From assembly GCA_021731045.1 (NCBI GenBank), contig JAKFYE010000002.1, positions 1-64,000 of the forward strand: a DNA stretch of 64,000 nucleotides, read 5' to 3'. The stretch is from Bdellovibrionales bacterium (lineage in GTDB: Bacteria > Bdellovibrionota > Bdellovibrionia > Bdellovibrionales > JAKFYE01). This document shows positions 25,005 to 33,437 of this stretch, piece by piece. How positions within the stretch are numbered: position 1 is the first letter of the stretch; the number at the start of each line of letters is the position of its first letter. A program made the translations under genes and the position numbers. The notes under the pieces are model-generated. The model saw only the letters and a program-made list of their open reading frames with translations, searched no databases and was not told where the DNA came from.

Positions 25005-25819
25005 ATTCCGACTCCTGAAAACTTACGAACGCCCCGACGCCAAACGAAACTGAGAGACACGTAGAAAACCAATCCCCAAATAAAACTAATGGTGATCGAT
25101 TCCAGAACAGACGTTACCGGTACACGACCCATAAAGACGCCAACGGGAACACCGATCATGTGGTAGAAAGGTAACCAAACAAAGATGTCATGAATTTTTT
25201 GAGGGAACAAACTCAACGGCAGAAACGCGCCTCCAAAAAAAGCAGAAATAAACCTGAGCATAACGAGGAGGCTCCACACGTTATCTGCCCAAAATGCGGT
25301 GAGTTCTACTAAAAATGCGACTAAAAAAAATGTGATCATGGCTGGAATCAAGCACACCATACCAAATATTACAGAGGTCAATGACAGGGCGGGACTTTGG
25401 GGCCAACCAAAGATCAAAGCGTAAAAAGCAATTCCGATAATAAATTGCGAACCACCCGCCACGGCTTGAGCAAAACTGATTGAAAATTTATATTTAAAGA
25501 CACTTATTGGATAAAGCAAATAGCGCGTTAGCGTTCCGTCATAGATTTCACGCGAAATAATGCCCGTCTTAAATGAAGACGCCCGTACAATTTGATCTAC
25601 GAGAAAGGCCAAAATGGAATAAAGAATCATCTCAGAAAAAGTAAATCCGCCTATGCGCTCAGCTTGGCTATATTCAAAAATAGCGCGCCATAAAAAATAC
25701 GCCATTCCGACTCGGGCAAGAGTCCCCGCGAAAAATCCAATCCAAAAATCGGCACGATAAGAAAACGCGCGACGTAACTCCATGGACATGACTTCGCCCA
25801 TTAACCTCAAACCCGTCAT
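25001..25819 (-). CDS. ABC-2 type exporter permease (proximal)
   Basis: The 272-residue protein has six membrane segments. It carries YDGTLTRYLLYPISVFKYKF after the second, the counterpart of the DLDYYLVRP loop in the next gene, so the two are divergent paralogues that would form a heterodimeric channel. It overlaps both neighbours by 4 bases, giving strict translational coupling ATPase-permease-permease. Confidence 0.88.
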   Translation of the reverse strand: MTGLRLMGEVMSMELRRAFSYRADFWIGFFAGTLARVGMAYFLWRAIFEYSQAERIGGFTFSEMILYSILAFLVDQIVRASSFKTGIISREIYDGTLTRYLLYPISVFKYKFSISFAQAVAGGSQFIIGIAFYALIFGWPQSPALSLTSVIFGMVCLIPAMITFFLVAFLVELTAFWADNVWSLLVMLRFISAFFGGAFLPLSLFPQKIHDIFVWLPFYHMIGVPVGVFMGRVPVTSVLESITISFIWGLVFYVSLSFVWRRGVRKFSGVGI

Positions 25820-26808
25820 AGCGAGAGGCCTTTTTCGCGAATAATACCTTCAATAATGTCTGAAATGTCGATTTCTTCAATCGTGAGGTCCACAACGTTT
25901 AGCTCTTTTAGCAAAAGCGAGGCGACTTCTGAAACGCGAGGGCGTTCAACTTTAAGTTTTATATTTTCTTTATTGATTTCGACAATCTCACCTAAAGATT
26001 TAAAGGAAGATTCGGATTTACCCGCAAGCCCCTCTTGTCCCGTAGTAATGGAAAGCACTTTATGATTTGCGAACCTCTCCACCACCTTGGCTAAAGGACC
26101 ATCGTACACGAGACTCCCCTCACGTACGACGATGATACGTTTACAGAGTTGTTCGATGTCTTCCATGTAGTGCGAAGTTAAAATCATCGCGGGTCTATGT
26201 TCTATTTGATATTCGCGAATAAATTTTCGAATCGCTCTTTGGGCTGTGAGATCTAAACCGATTGTCGGCTCATCTAAAAAAACCACTTGGGGATTATGCA
26301 AAAGAGCCGACATCAGCTCCATTTTCATTCTTTCGCCAAGACTCAGTTTACGAATTTGGATGTTCATTAATTTTTCAACGCCCAAAATGGACGCGAGATT
26401 GCGCTTACGATCCTCAAATTCTGCATGGGGAACTTCGTAAATCTCTCGCAGTAAGAGCAAACAGTCGTCGGCTGGCAAATCCCACCAAAGTTGCGCTTTT
26501 TGTCCCATGATCAGGGAAATCTGACGACGAAATTGATTGTGTCGCTCCCAAGGCGTGTAGCCTAAAACTTTGGCCTCCCCGCTGGTTGGATGAATAATTC
26601 CCGCAAGCAATTTTACCAAAGTCGTTTTGCCGGCGCCATTCGCGCCGACCATCCCGACAATTTCTCCCGGACCAATTTTAAGCGAGACATTATTTAACGC
26701 GGTTCTTTCAATCACCTCGCGTTTAACTAAAGATTTGAGCGATCCTTTTAATCCAGGTTGTTTTTTATGAACGCTAAATTTTTTAGTGAGACCAGTGACT
26801 TCAATCAT
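25816..26808 (-). CDS. ABC exporter ATP-binding protein
   Basis: The 330-residue ATPase has Walker A GANGAGKT, the signature LSLGERMK (variant of LSGGQ), Walker B VVFLDEPTIGLD and the H-loop LTSH. Residues about 20-35 (KQPGLKGSLKSLVKRE) and a C-terminal extension of about 90 residues fit the subfamily that works with paired ABC-2 permeases of the ABC-2/DUF990 type. First gene of the exporter operon. The divergent small gene at 26982 shares the 173-base promoter interval. Confidence 0.93.
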   Translation of the reverse strand: MIEVTGLTKKFSVHKKQPGLKGSLKSLVKREVIERTALNNVSLKIGPGEIVGMVGANGAGKTTLVKLLAGIIHPTSGEAKVLGYTPWERHNQFRRQISLIMGQKAQLWWDLPADDCLLLLREIYEVPHAEFEDRKRNLASILGVEKLMNIQIRKLSLGERMKMELMSALLHNPQVVFLDEPTIGLDLTAQRAIRKFIREYQIEHRPAMILTSHYMEDIEQLCKRIIVVREGSLVYDGPLAKVVERFANHKVLSITTGQEGLAGKSESSFKSLGEIVEINKENIKLKVERPRVSEVASLLLKELNVVDLTIEEIDISDIIEGIIREKGLSL

Positions 26809-26981
26809 TTTTTTCTCTTAGGAACACTAGTATTAAAGGATTCTTAGCTAAAAGCTAGCAACAAGCCGAGATGACAAGAGGCGAAGTTAAAATGTTTTAT
26901 TTTGAGACGACGATAAAGCTAAATTCAAATTAAGCTTGGCTTTGCACTAAGGTTTGATCAACCCTCAACCCAAGCCCTGTA

Positions 26982-27260
26982 ATGACCGATAAAGGTCCTG
27001 TGAACCAGCACGAAAGAACGTTGTTCAAATACGTAGGTTTTATACTTGGTTTAAATGCCTTGTTGGCCGTCGCTTATCTTTCGCTCACGGGCCATTTGAA
27101 CTTTGGCACGTTGGCCAACTCCCTTCATTTAGTGCCTCACGAAGAATTAGCTCAGTCTTCTTATGTCGCCGAAATGTACGATGAAACGTCTGAAGATAAA
27201 GGCGAAAGCACGTTTGCCGAAATCGTAGAACCCGAACATGCACCTTCCAAAAATCACTAA
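26982..27260 (+). CDS. Small single-pass membrane protein
   Basis: A 92-residue protein with a short hydrophilic start, one membrane helix (about residues 17-36, VGFILGLNALLAVAYLSL) and an acidic tail (EMYDETSEDKGESTFAEIVE). No ribosome site precedes the ATG. Length, codon use and the clean helix argue for a real gene. It is divergent from the ABC operon. Function unknown. Confidence 0.6.
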   Translation: MTDKGPVNQHERTLFKYVGFILGLNALLAVAYLSLTGHLNFGTLANSLHLVPHEELAQSSYVAEMYDETSEDKGESTFAEIVEPEHAPSKNH

Positions 27261-27443
27261 AACTTATTCGACCTAATATTTTAAAATAGAAAAAATACGG
27301 AAGACGAGAGGACAGCCGTTAGCAGTAAACTGGAAATTCAGTATTCAGTTCAGTAATGGACCACCCAAATCAATTTTTTTTCCATCTCGTCCTCCAAGCC
27401 CTATATATCAAAAATAATCGATTCAGAAAAGGAACGGCGTACC

Positions 27444-28358
27444 TTAATTATTGAGCGCGCCGGAATTGATCCAGACTTTTATGGCATCTTTGTTTGCGTT
27501 TGAAAGTGCGGGAGCACGTTTGGGCATCGAATTATTTAGAACTGCCGAATACAGCTTACTAGATGAAGCATTATTTGCTTTTACGTATTTCATCGTTCCC
27601 GAGTATGTATCGACACTATAATTACCATCGGGAGACGATCCTCCATGACAACTAGCACATTTGGGTCCGAGAACATTTTGAGACAGCCATTGATAAGTCA
27701 CCGGCTTCACAACCACCGTCACACTATCAAGACCGATGGCACCTTTTTTATCAGTGGCACTGAGTTGAAAAACGTAAGTGCCTGCGACTAATAAAGATGC
27801 ATTCAGAGTTGTTGTTGTCGTGTCTACTAGCTTGGCAAGCGTAGGACCACTGACTTGACTCCATAAGTAGCTAGCAATGCCGTCACTGTCAGAGGCATTG
27901 CCGGTCAAAGAAATTGTGTCCTCTGGAAAATTTAAGGTTTGATTTGAGCCCGCATCGACAACCGGAGGATTATTGCCAGCAGCATTTACAATGATGTCCA
28001 CAACATCTGCCGCTTGGGCGCCACTATTATCTTCTGCTATTACTTGAAACGTATAGTTCCCAGGGATTAACCCACTCACTTCGAGAGTCGTCGTGTTCTG
28101 ACCACTCATAACTGCAGAGTTAGGACCCGACACCTGTGACCAAACTACAAAGGCAATCGTACCATCAGAATCAGTTGCAGCTGCCGTCAATTTGACGACA
28201 CTCTGTAAAATACTTTGATCGACTCCTGCATCGACGACGGGCGGCTTGTTCTCCGCTTTTTCTAATTTTGTTGCAGTAGGTGTAGCAAACTCTAACGGAC
28301 TTTGTTTTGCGCATCCTAAGAGTGAAAATAAAATGGCAACCGCGACATAAATGTGCAT
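27444..28358 (-). CDS. Lipoprotein with two PKD-like domains and a c-type heme site
   Basis: The 304-residue protein has a lipoprotein signal (lipobox SLLGC). Two homologous Ig-like domains of the PKD/K319L type follow, each starting PPVVDAG.(D/N)Q and containing VWSQVSGP or LWSQVSGP (about residues 38-130 and 133-218). The C-terminal 80 residues contain CASCHGG, a CxxCH heme c attachment motif, in a context (LGPKCASCHG...YSVDTYSGTMKYV...PKRAP) like planctomycete-type cytochrome domains, with a possible distal methionine in NSMPKRAP. AAGGAG precedes the ATG. Probably periplasmic or surface-exposed; role in electron transfer or ligand binding is unknown. Confidence 0.85.
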   Translation of the reverse strand: MHIYVAVAILFSLLGCAKQSPLEFATPTATKLEKAENKPPVVDAGVDQSILQSVVKLTAAATDSDGTIAFVVWSQVSGPNSAVMSGQNTTTLEVSGLIPGNYTFQVIAEDNSGAQAADVVDIIVNAAGNNPPVVDAGSNQTLNFPEDTISLTGNASDSDGIASYLWSQVSGPTLAKLVDTTTTTLNASLLVAGTYVFQLSATDKKGAIGLDSVTVVVKPVTYQWLSQNVLGPKCASCHGGSSPDGNYSVDTYSGTMKYVKANNASSSKLYSAVLNNSMPKRAPALSNANKDAIKVWINSGALNN

Positions 28359-28603
28359 TGCGCTCTCCTTAAAAAACTATAATACAAAAAAACAAAAATC
28401 GCCATCGTCTCTAAACAAATAATCAAAATATTAATCGTGTAACAAAGGTGATCTAAAAAATAATTTTTTAATAAAAACAAGGTCCACCGCTGTTACCCCC
28501 ATTTCAATATCAACATGGGCTTTTATATCGCATCGCGTTTGACGTAACAACACCTGGAGGGAAAATTTCAACCTCAAGAGATTTGAAAATTCGTAGAAGG
28601 ATA

Positions 28604-29410
28604 TTATGAAAATTTAATGTCGACGGAATACGTACTTGTGGACCACAGTGGGAATCGAACCACTGGATCTGCGTCCTCTTCCATGAGCGTAAAATTCAGG
28701 TTGCTTTCAAAAATTAAAGAGTTTGAATCTACGTGTTGTTCACCACGCGTAAAGGTGTTGGTCTGCCCATTTTCCAAATTCGTTACATGATAGTAGAATT
28801 GCTCGATTTTGTGGGTATGAGAGTTTTCGGTGAAAGAAATTGATAAAACATACTTTAGATCTTTTGAGAGATGAGCATTCACTATTCGCTCAAAGGGACA
28901 AGTAAAGATAAGCCGAGTCTTTCCACTTGGGGTGGCAACACTATAAATTTCATTTGCAGAAACTATGATGCTCTCATTTTTTATCGTGGATCCAATCAGA
29001 ACTCCCGTTGGTATTTTTGCATCCGAACGAATCCACGCTGTATCGAAATTGAAAAGAGAAAAATATATCTCGTTTGCGTAACCGTGATAAATAAATGCAG
29101 ACGTTAAGTCGTGATTGAATAATGAATGTTTGTAACAACCGCGATATGTGAAGTGCCCTTTTGGAAGCACCACATCTTGCACTTTGTTATTTCGATTGAC
29201 CTGAAGGGTATAGAACACCTCGTGATCCATCCGAATTTCTTGCATGTCTCGTAGGATTAAGTATCCAACCGAATCCAAACCAGGCTCCAAATATTTCGTT
29301 TCGCTGTCGATGAGACTGACCATGTGCCGATCACAACAGAGGCTATTCTGCTTCGTTTCACTTTCCGAAACGAGGATCTTCTCTTGGTCGCCTGTTGTCC
29401 TTTTATCCAT
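28604..29410 (-). CDS. Hypothetical protein
   Basis: I do not recognise this 268-residue protein. It has no signal peptide or membrane helix. The middle and C-terminal parts are beta-rich with repeated short strands (YFSLFNFDTAWIRSD, SIIVSANEIYSVATPSGKTR, LKYVLSISF), as in a beta-propeller-like fold. The ATG at 29410 has no clear ribosome site. Coding statistics are reasonable, but support rests on the long open frame alone. The 245-base interval downstream holds nothing recognisable. Confidence 0.6.
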   Translation of the reverse strand: MDKRTTGDQEKILVSESETKQNSLCCDRHMVSLIDSETKYLEPGLDSVGYLILRDMQEIRMDHEVFYTLQVNRNNKVQDVVLPKGHFTYRGCYKHSLFNHDLTSAFIYHGYANEIYFSLFNFDTAWIRSDAKIPTGVLIGSTIKNESIIVSANEIYSVATPSGKTRLIFTCPFERIVNAHLSKDLKYVLSISFTENSHTHKIEQFYYHVTNLENGQTNTFTRGEQHVDSNSLIFESNLNFTLMEEDADPVVRFPLWSTSTYSVDIKFS

Positions 29411-29749
29411 AATCAGATTAAGTCTAGAGCTAATTATTCAAAAATGCTACTATCATTATTGATGAAGGGGCCACGTCGTACGAATGAAAACTAAACAATA
29501 GAAAGAAAATTTTTTAAGTATCTGCATAAGTGTTCTTATCTTAAAAAGTACCACATATACTGACATGGAGAAAAAAAGGAATAGTGGTGTTGGTTCTAAC
29601 AATTTCACTATCGTTGCGAAAGCCCCTGCTCCTATCAACATTGATTCAAATCAAAGTAATCGAAGTTAACCTCACCAATTTAATTTTATTTGAGTAAAAA
29701 AACGTAGAAAATAAATTTGCAATTAAGTTAAGATAATTATGAGGCTAAA

Positions 29750-30112
29750 ATGAAGAAAACGACACGAATGACTCAGCATCAAACGGAAGCAGTGGAAAAC
29801 ATCGAGCGAGCTATAAATGAACTTCCAACACTGCTGTTAGAGGTGTGTCGGGATAAAAGACTGGAACAATGGGCGCAATTACAAACTGAAAAAGCACTTA
29901 AGATATTTCAGATTTGGGGATTCGAATCCAAGTTAACCTTAGAAAAAGGTCAAGTAAGTGAAGAATTTTTGAGCCAACTACAACTAATGCGCGGATTGCC
30001 CAAGATACTTGAAGAGGATTTCGAGTGGTACAGTCATTCGCAAGAAATTATTGAAGCTAAAAATACCATCACCCTTAGTTCTATTAATCTTTACCAAGAT
30101 CTTAGTTCTTAA
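29750..30112 (+). CDS. Hypothetical helical protein
   Basis: A 120-residue soluble protein, predicted helical (AVENIERAINELPTLLLEVC, then RLEQWAQLQTEKALKIFQIW), with GAGG 6 bases before the ATG. It is followed by the hairpin-rich interval at 30113-30539 and has no same-strand partner nearby. No family recognised. Confidence 0.65.
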   Translation: MKKTTRMTQHQTEAVENIERAINELPTLLLEVCRDKRLEQWAQLQTEKALKIFQIWGFESKLTLEKGQVSEEFLSQLQLMRGLPKILEEDFEWYSHSQEIIEAKNTITLSSINLYQDLSS

Positions 30113-30219
30113 CGGACAAGCTAACTCCGTACTAGTCACTATCTTCGAAACAATTCCGAGTCTCCTTAGACAAAGTCAGTAACTCCATAGTCCGCATAAG
30201 CGACAATCTCTCCCCAAGG

Positions 30220-30288
30220 AGCAAAAGGTACGGACATCCTTTTTGCGACCAACTGAGTCGCAAAAAGGATGTCGCCGTACCTTTTGCT
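30220..30288. repeat. Long hairpin repeat (30-bp stem)
   Basis: AGCAAAAGGTACGG plus ACATCCTTTTTGCGAC (30220-30249) pairs with 30257-30288 across a 7-base loop. The pairing is perfect except for a 2-base bulge (CG on the right arm). The first 30 bases from 30221 recur at 61137-61166 with a single difference. Together with 6168-6230 this suggests a class of oversized AAAGG..CCTTT hairpins. It lies between the gene ending at 30112 and the tRNA on the other strand, so it could also terminate transcription from both sides. Confidence 0.75.
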
Positions 30289-30415
30289 CGTGAATCGCCA
30301 AACTTTCAGAAATGCCTCAGATTTGTGAGCCCCGACCGAGAACGGCACGAAGGCGTGTGACTGCACGACGTAGTGACGTTCGACCGAGGCAGAATGCTTT
30401 AGTAGAATAATGTCG

Positions 30416-30540
30416 AAATTTCCCCTTTTAAAACCTCTAGGCGTTTCAAAGTCGAGGCGGAAGGAGGGAGTGTGCTCTTGCACTCGACCGACTGACAACG
30501 AAGGATTTGAAAGGCCTAGAGGTTTTAAAAGGGGAAATTT
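30416..30540. repeat. 35-bp inverted repeat abutting tRNA-Arg
   Basis: Arms 30416-30450 and 30506-30540 are inverted complements over 35 bases with one mismatch, enclosing 55 bases. The right arm ends exactly at the CCA end of tRNA-Arg. In the tRNA's direction its 3' trailer is therefore one arm of a giant stem, which could terminate the tRNA transcript or mark an old insertion. The enclosed bases contain no ORF of note. Confidence 0.75.
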
Positions 30541-30616
30541 GGTGCGGCCGGCATGACTCGAACATGCAACCCCCTGGTTCGAAGCCAGGTGCTCTATCCA
30601 ATTGAACTACGGCCGC
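30540..30616 (-). tRNA. tRNA-Arg (anticodon TCG)
   Basis: The minus strand folds as a 77-nt cloverleaf. The acceptor stem is GCGGCCG/CGGCCGC with discriminator A, and the CCA end is encoded. The D arm contains AGTTCAATTGGATAGA. The anticodon stem CCTGG/CCAGG holds the loop CTTCGAA (anticodon TCG, reading CGA). The T arm is GCATGTTCGAGTCATGC. The trailer runs straight into the 35-bp inverted repeat. Confidence 0.95.
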
Positions 30617-30725
30617 GTCTTAAAAATTTCTCGAAGAGTACTGAGACCTCGTTCTACGTTCAAGCATTGAATTTGCCAGCTAATAACGCATCAAGCTATG
30701 CCGCATTTGAAAGCTCTTAACAGAT

Positions 30726-30744
30726 GATATTGAGAATCATTATT
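30726..30744. promoter_or_regulatory. Fur box upstream of fur
   Basis: GATATTGAGAATCATTATT matches the classical 19-base Fur consensus (GATAATGATAATCATTATC) at 16 positions. It ends 29 bases before the fur start codon, overlapping the expected promoter, so Fur probably represses its own operon when iron is plentiful. Confidence 0.75.
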
Positions 30745-30773
30745 GATAGGCTCGCGACTTTACTGAGGTGCTC

Positions 30774-31337
30774 ATGGAAAAAACCGTCGAAAACTCCCCT
30801 CGCAAAGCCACAAAACTTTCTCTCGTCGAAAGAGAGAGTTTCACCATTGTGCAGTACAAGCAGATCATTCGAGATTTAGGCCTTAAAGTCACCCATCAAC
30901 GACTCGTGATTTTAGAAAAAATTCTTCGCGGTCGAGATCACGTCACGGCTCAAGAAGTTTTTGAATCCGTCTGCGAAATATCACCTGCAATTGGATTTGC
31001 AACCGTCTACCGATTTTTACGTTCACTTTCAGAAAATGGATTTATCACAGAACTACGCATGAAGGGTTTACCCGCCCGCTACGAATGGGCCGATAAAAAG
31101 CATCATGACCACATGACGTGTGTCGAATGTAGCGCCATCCGTGAGTTTACAAGTCAAGAAATCGAAGTGCTGCAAGTTAAAATTGCCGAAGAATTAGATT
31201 TTATTTTAACGGATCACGTTTTGGAACTCTACGGGGTTTGCACCGATTGCCAAAAAAAGAAATTCGCAGCCCAAGCTAAGAATGGCGAAATTCTTTTACC
31301 TCGAAAATCCAAACATGCGCTTGCAAAATCGCAATGA
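30774..31337 (+). CDS. fur: Ferric uptake regulator (Fur family)
   Basis: The 187-residue DNA-binding protein has the Fur winged helix (KVTHQRLVILEKIL, FATVYRFLRSLSENG). The metal-site core is KHHDHMTCVECSAIREF with CVEC, and a second CTDC pair lies near the C-terminus. I start it at the ATG at 30774, with GAGG 5 bases upstream, rather than the GTG two codons earlier. About 35 extra residues at the ends make it longer than typical Fur (about 150). It overlaps the methyltransferase gene by 4 bases. The Fur box upstream argues for Fur rather than PerR or Zur, though specificity is an inference. Confidence 0.9.
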   Translation: MEKTVENSPRKATKLSLVERESFTIVQYKQIIRDLGLKVTHQRLVILEKILRGRDHVTAQEVFESVCEISPAIGFATVYRFLRSLSENGFITELRMKGLPARYEWADKKHHDHMTCVECSAIREFTSQEIEVLQVKIAEELDFILTDHVLELYGVCTDCQKKKFAAQAKNGEILLPRKSKHALAKSQ

Positions 31338-32254
31338 ATTCACCCGTTGAGTTGTGGCTCCGAGAAACTAACAAGCGCAAATCCCTCGCATCGAAATCAG
31401 AGTGCTATCGAATTGTTGATAAACTCAATTTGCCCGTAGACATTCGCATCGACCGATTGGGCGAAGTGTTATCCTTTCATTATTTTAATGAGTCCCCGCC
31501 CGAAAGCGAAATTTTTGAATTTGCAGAAACATTTGCAAAACAGTTGAATCAACCTCATTGGTTTTTAAGACAGATGATCAATCGAGGCAAAGATCCCAAT
31601 CAAAAAGTATTATGGAAAAGCCCAGAGTGTCCCGAACTTTGGAGCGCCATCGAAAACGAAATTACGTACATATTTAAACTTAACGAGGGAACCTCTCCCG
31701 GATTATTTTTAGATCAACGAATGCGTCGCGAGTGGGTTAAACACCATTCAAAAGATCGCAAAGTTTTAAATCTCTTCGGTTACACAGGTGGATTTAGTTT
31801 AGCGGCGGTTTTCGGTGGAGCAAAAAAGACCGTTACGGTTGATGCCGGTGCACGATACGTGGAATGGACGAAACAAAACTTTGAGGCTAACGCCTTCGAT
31901 ACCGCTGAGCATGAGTTTTGGACCGCGGACGTCTTAGATTATCTGGAAGGCGCTCAAAAAAGAGAACATAAATTCGATCTCATCATCTGTGATCCTCCGT
32001 CTTTCGGTCGCTCTAAACGCGGCACTTTTAAGATAGAAAAAGACTATGAAATTCTTGTCGATTTATGCAGTAAAGTGATGAACTCAAAGGCCCAATTAGT
32101 TTTTTCCACCAACTTTGAGTCTTGGAAGCAAAAAGATTTTGAAAAAAAATGCCAGGTTCTTGCAAAAAACTTGGGACTACACGTGAAGGAGTTTCCTTCT
32201 GCTCCGACCGACTTTAATCCTAGTCTTTTAAAAACTTGTTTGTTTCAGAGCTAG
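31334..32254 (+). CDS. SAM-dependent (rRNA-type) methyltransferase
   Basis: The 306-residue protein has a class I methyltransferase domain in its C-terminal two thirds. Motif GLFLDQRMRR precedes it, motif I is VLNLFGYTGGFSLAA, the acidic SAM-ribose residue lies in VTVDAG, and the catalytic motif IV is CDPPSFGRSKR. This combination is typical of the RlmI/RlmK family of rRNA cytosine or guanine methyltransferases. No PUA domain is present, so the exact target is open. Translation is coupled to fur (ATGA overlap). Confidence 0.85.
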   Translation: MNSPVELWLRETNKRKSLASKSECYRIVDKLNLPVDIRIDRLGEVLSFHYFNESPPESEIFEFAETFAKQLNQPHWFLRQMINRGKDPNQKVLWKSPECPELWSAIENEITYIFKLNEGTSPGLFLDQRMRREWVKHHSKDRKVLNLFGYTGGFSLAAVFGGAKKTVTVDAGARYVEWTKQNFEANAFDTAEHEFWTADVLDYLEGAQKREHKFDLIICDPPSFGRSKRGTFKIEKDYEILVDLCSKVMNSKAQLVFSTNFESWKQKDFEKKCQVLAKNLGLHVKEFPSAPTDFNPSLLKTCLFQS

Positions 32255-32322
32255 GTATGAATACGAATATTTGTTTATTTATAATCACATTTCTAGTATT
32301 AAAGATCTAAAGCGAGGTTCTT

Positions 32323-32712
32323 ATGAACATAACTAAAAAATGGGTAAGACCAACAAAATCTCCGATTGCGGGTGTGTGTGGAGCATTTGCCAACGCTCTA
32401 GAGATTAACGTGACCCTTATCCGACTTCTTTGGTTAGGTGCGGGCTTAATTTTTGGAACTGGATTTTGTCTTTACCTTATTTGTTGGTGGTTTTTGCCGA
32501 CAGAGGCAAAACAATTTGATCCTGATAAGCCAGTATTTTTAGGTGTGTGTCTACGGCTCGCACAAAAAAGCGAAGTTGAAGTTTCGGTGATTCGTATTGC
32601 GGTCTTTATTTCATTTTTTGCGTCAATGAGTTTAACTTTTTGGGGATACTTTATTGCGCACCTACTGTTACCTAAAACAACTCCGTCATCGCCTACCACG
32701 ACACCCAACTAA
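32323..32712 (+). CDS. Tandem PspC-domain membrane protein
   Basis: The 129-residue protein contains two PspC-like units (residues 8-65 and 70-125). The first is the full pattern SPIAGVCGAFANALEINVTLIR followed by a membrane helix ending YLICWWFLPTE (quoted in parts); the second is GVCLRLAQKSEVEVSVIRI with a similar helix. PspC proteins sit in the inner membrane and relate to envelope stress. GCGAGG precedes the ATG. It stands 68 bases after the methyltransferase and ends before a hairpin shared with pyrE. Confidence 0.85.
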   Translation: MNITKKWVRPTKSPIAGVCGAFANALEINVTLIRLLWLGAGLIFGTGFCLYLICWWFLPTEAKQFDPDKPVFLGVCLRLAQKSEVEVSVIRIAVFISFFASMSLTFWGYFIAHLLLPKTTPSSPTTTPN

Positions 32713-32723
32713 AAATCATACCT

Positions 32724-32748
32724 CTCCAGAGGCGATTCTCCTCTGGAG
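32724..32748. terminator. Hairpin between convergent pspC-like gene and pyrE
   Basis: CTCCAGAGG and CCTCTGGAG pair over 9 bases around a 7-base loop, midway between the stops at 32712 and 32774. No adjacent U-run is present on the plus strand, so it may act weakly or need a factor. Confidence 0.5.
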
Positions 32749-32773
32749 GCAACCCGATATTTACTATTTAAAT

Positions 32774-33385
32774 TTAAAGTTGCGTTTTAGCTTTGCCGAC
32801 ATTGGTGTTTAAAGGCACGCCCTGCTGACACAACGGACATTGGCTGGGGTCCCAGGCCTCAAGCTCAATATTGACGAGCGAGTAAAGTTCAGGGACTTGA
32901 TCGAGATCATGTGCGGTCACTCCACCGCGATTGCAAAGCGCACCGGCTCCTATGACGTTTCCGCCAAGTTCACGGACTTTGCGAATCACTTTAAGAATAG
33001 AACCCCCTGTATTGATGACATCTTCGACAACAAGACAGTTTTTATTTTTTAGTAGTAAATCGTATCCTCGCTTAATCACGAAATCAGAACCGTTATCTGT
33101 TTTTTCAGCGTACACAGAAAAAACGGCACGGTCTTCAAGCTCTGAAAGATGAAAAGCCACCCACTGACACAGAATGACGGCGCCAATAGCGGGAGCAACC
33201 ACGATGTCGATCTCTTTACCTTCATAGTGTTTGGCAATTTCAAAACAGAGCTCGGAGGTGAGTTTGGTGTAAGGATAAATGGCATCTTTATTAACGTAGG
33301 AAGACCCATGCTTTCCAGACGTATAAACAATATGAGAATCCTTAATCAGAGCGTTAACTTCGCTCAATTTTTTTAGTAAGTCCAT
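32774..33385 (-). CDS. pyrE: Orotate phosphoribosyltransferase (PyrE)
   Basis: The 203-residue enzyme makes orotidine 5'-phosphate from orotate and PRPP in pyrimidine synthesis. The PRPP-binding loop is CLVVEDVINTGGSI, with the preceding catalytic loop region YDLLLKNKN and substrate contacts HIVYTSGKHG and NKDAIYP. A C-terminal CPLCQQG adds a cysteine pair seen in some thermophile-like PyrE proteins. I start it at the ATG at 33385, since the longer frame would run through the divergent kinase promoter. A -35/-10 pair ends 6 bases before this ATG, so the mRNA may be leaderless. Confidence 0.92.
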   Translation of the reverse strand: MDLLKKLSEVNALIKDSHIVYTSGKHGSSYVNKDAIYPYTKLTSELCFEIAKHYEGKEIDIVVAPAIGAVILCQWVAFHLSELEDRAVFSVYAEKTDNGSDFVIKRGYDLLLKNKNCLVVEDVINTGGSILKVIRKVRELGGNVIGAGALCNRGGVTAHDLDQVPELYSLVNIELEAWDPSQCPLCQQGVPLNTNVGKAKTQL

Positions 33386-33391
33386 AAAGAG

Positions 33392-33420
33392 ACTATTCAA
33401 TTTGACGCTGGCGAGGTCAA
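33392..33420 (-). promoter_or_regulatory. Promoter of pyrE (leaderless start)
   Basis: On the minus strand TTGACC (33420-33415) and AATAGT (33397-33392) are 17 bases apart. The -10 ends 6 bases before the pyrE ATG at 33385, placing the transcript start at or next to the start codon. It overlaps the divergent kinase promoter. Confidence 0.6.
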
Positions 33421-33430
33421 CCATTATTAG
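33402..33430 (+). promoter_or_regulatory. Promoter of the GHMP kinase gene (leaderless start)
   Basis: TTGACG (33402-33407), 17 bases, TATTAG (33425-33430), then 7 bases to the ATG at 33438. No ribosome site exists. The -35 regions of this promoter and of the pyrE promoter interleave, so RNA polymerase cannot occupy both at once. Confidence 0.65.
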
Positions 33431-33437
33431 TAGCCGC

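Noticed and set aside
28645-28664. CAGTGG/CCACTG stem with GGTTCGATTCC on the minus strand, like a tRNA T arm
   Set aside because: It lies in frame inside the 28604-29410 gene, the loop is one base too long, and no anticodon arm or acceptor partner is present.
29456-29641. 61-codon hydrophobic ORF on the minus strand
   Set aside because: No ribosome site and AT-rich composition that produces hydrophobic residues by default; not enough to call a gene.
30166-30498. 110-codon ORF on the minus strand
   Set aside because: It runs through both large hairpins, and its composition follows the repeats; no ribosome site or protein-like pattern supports it.
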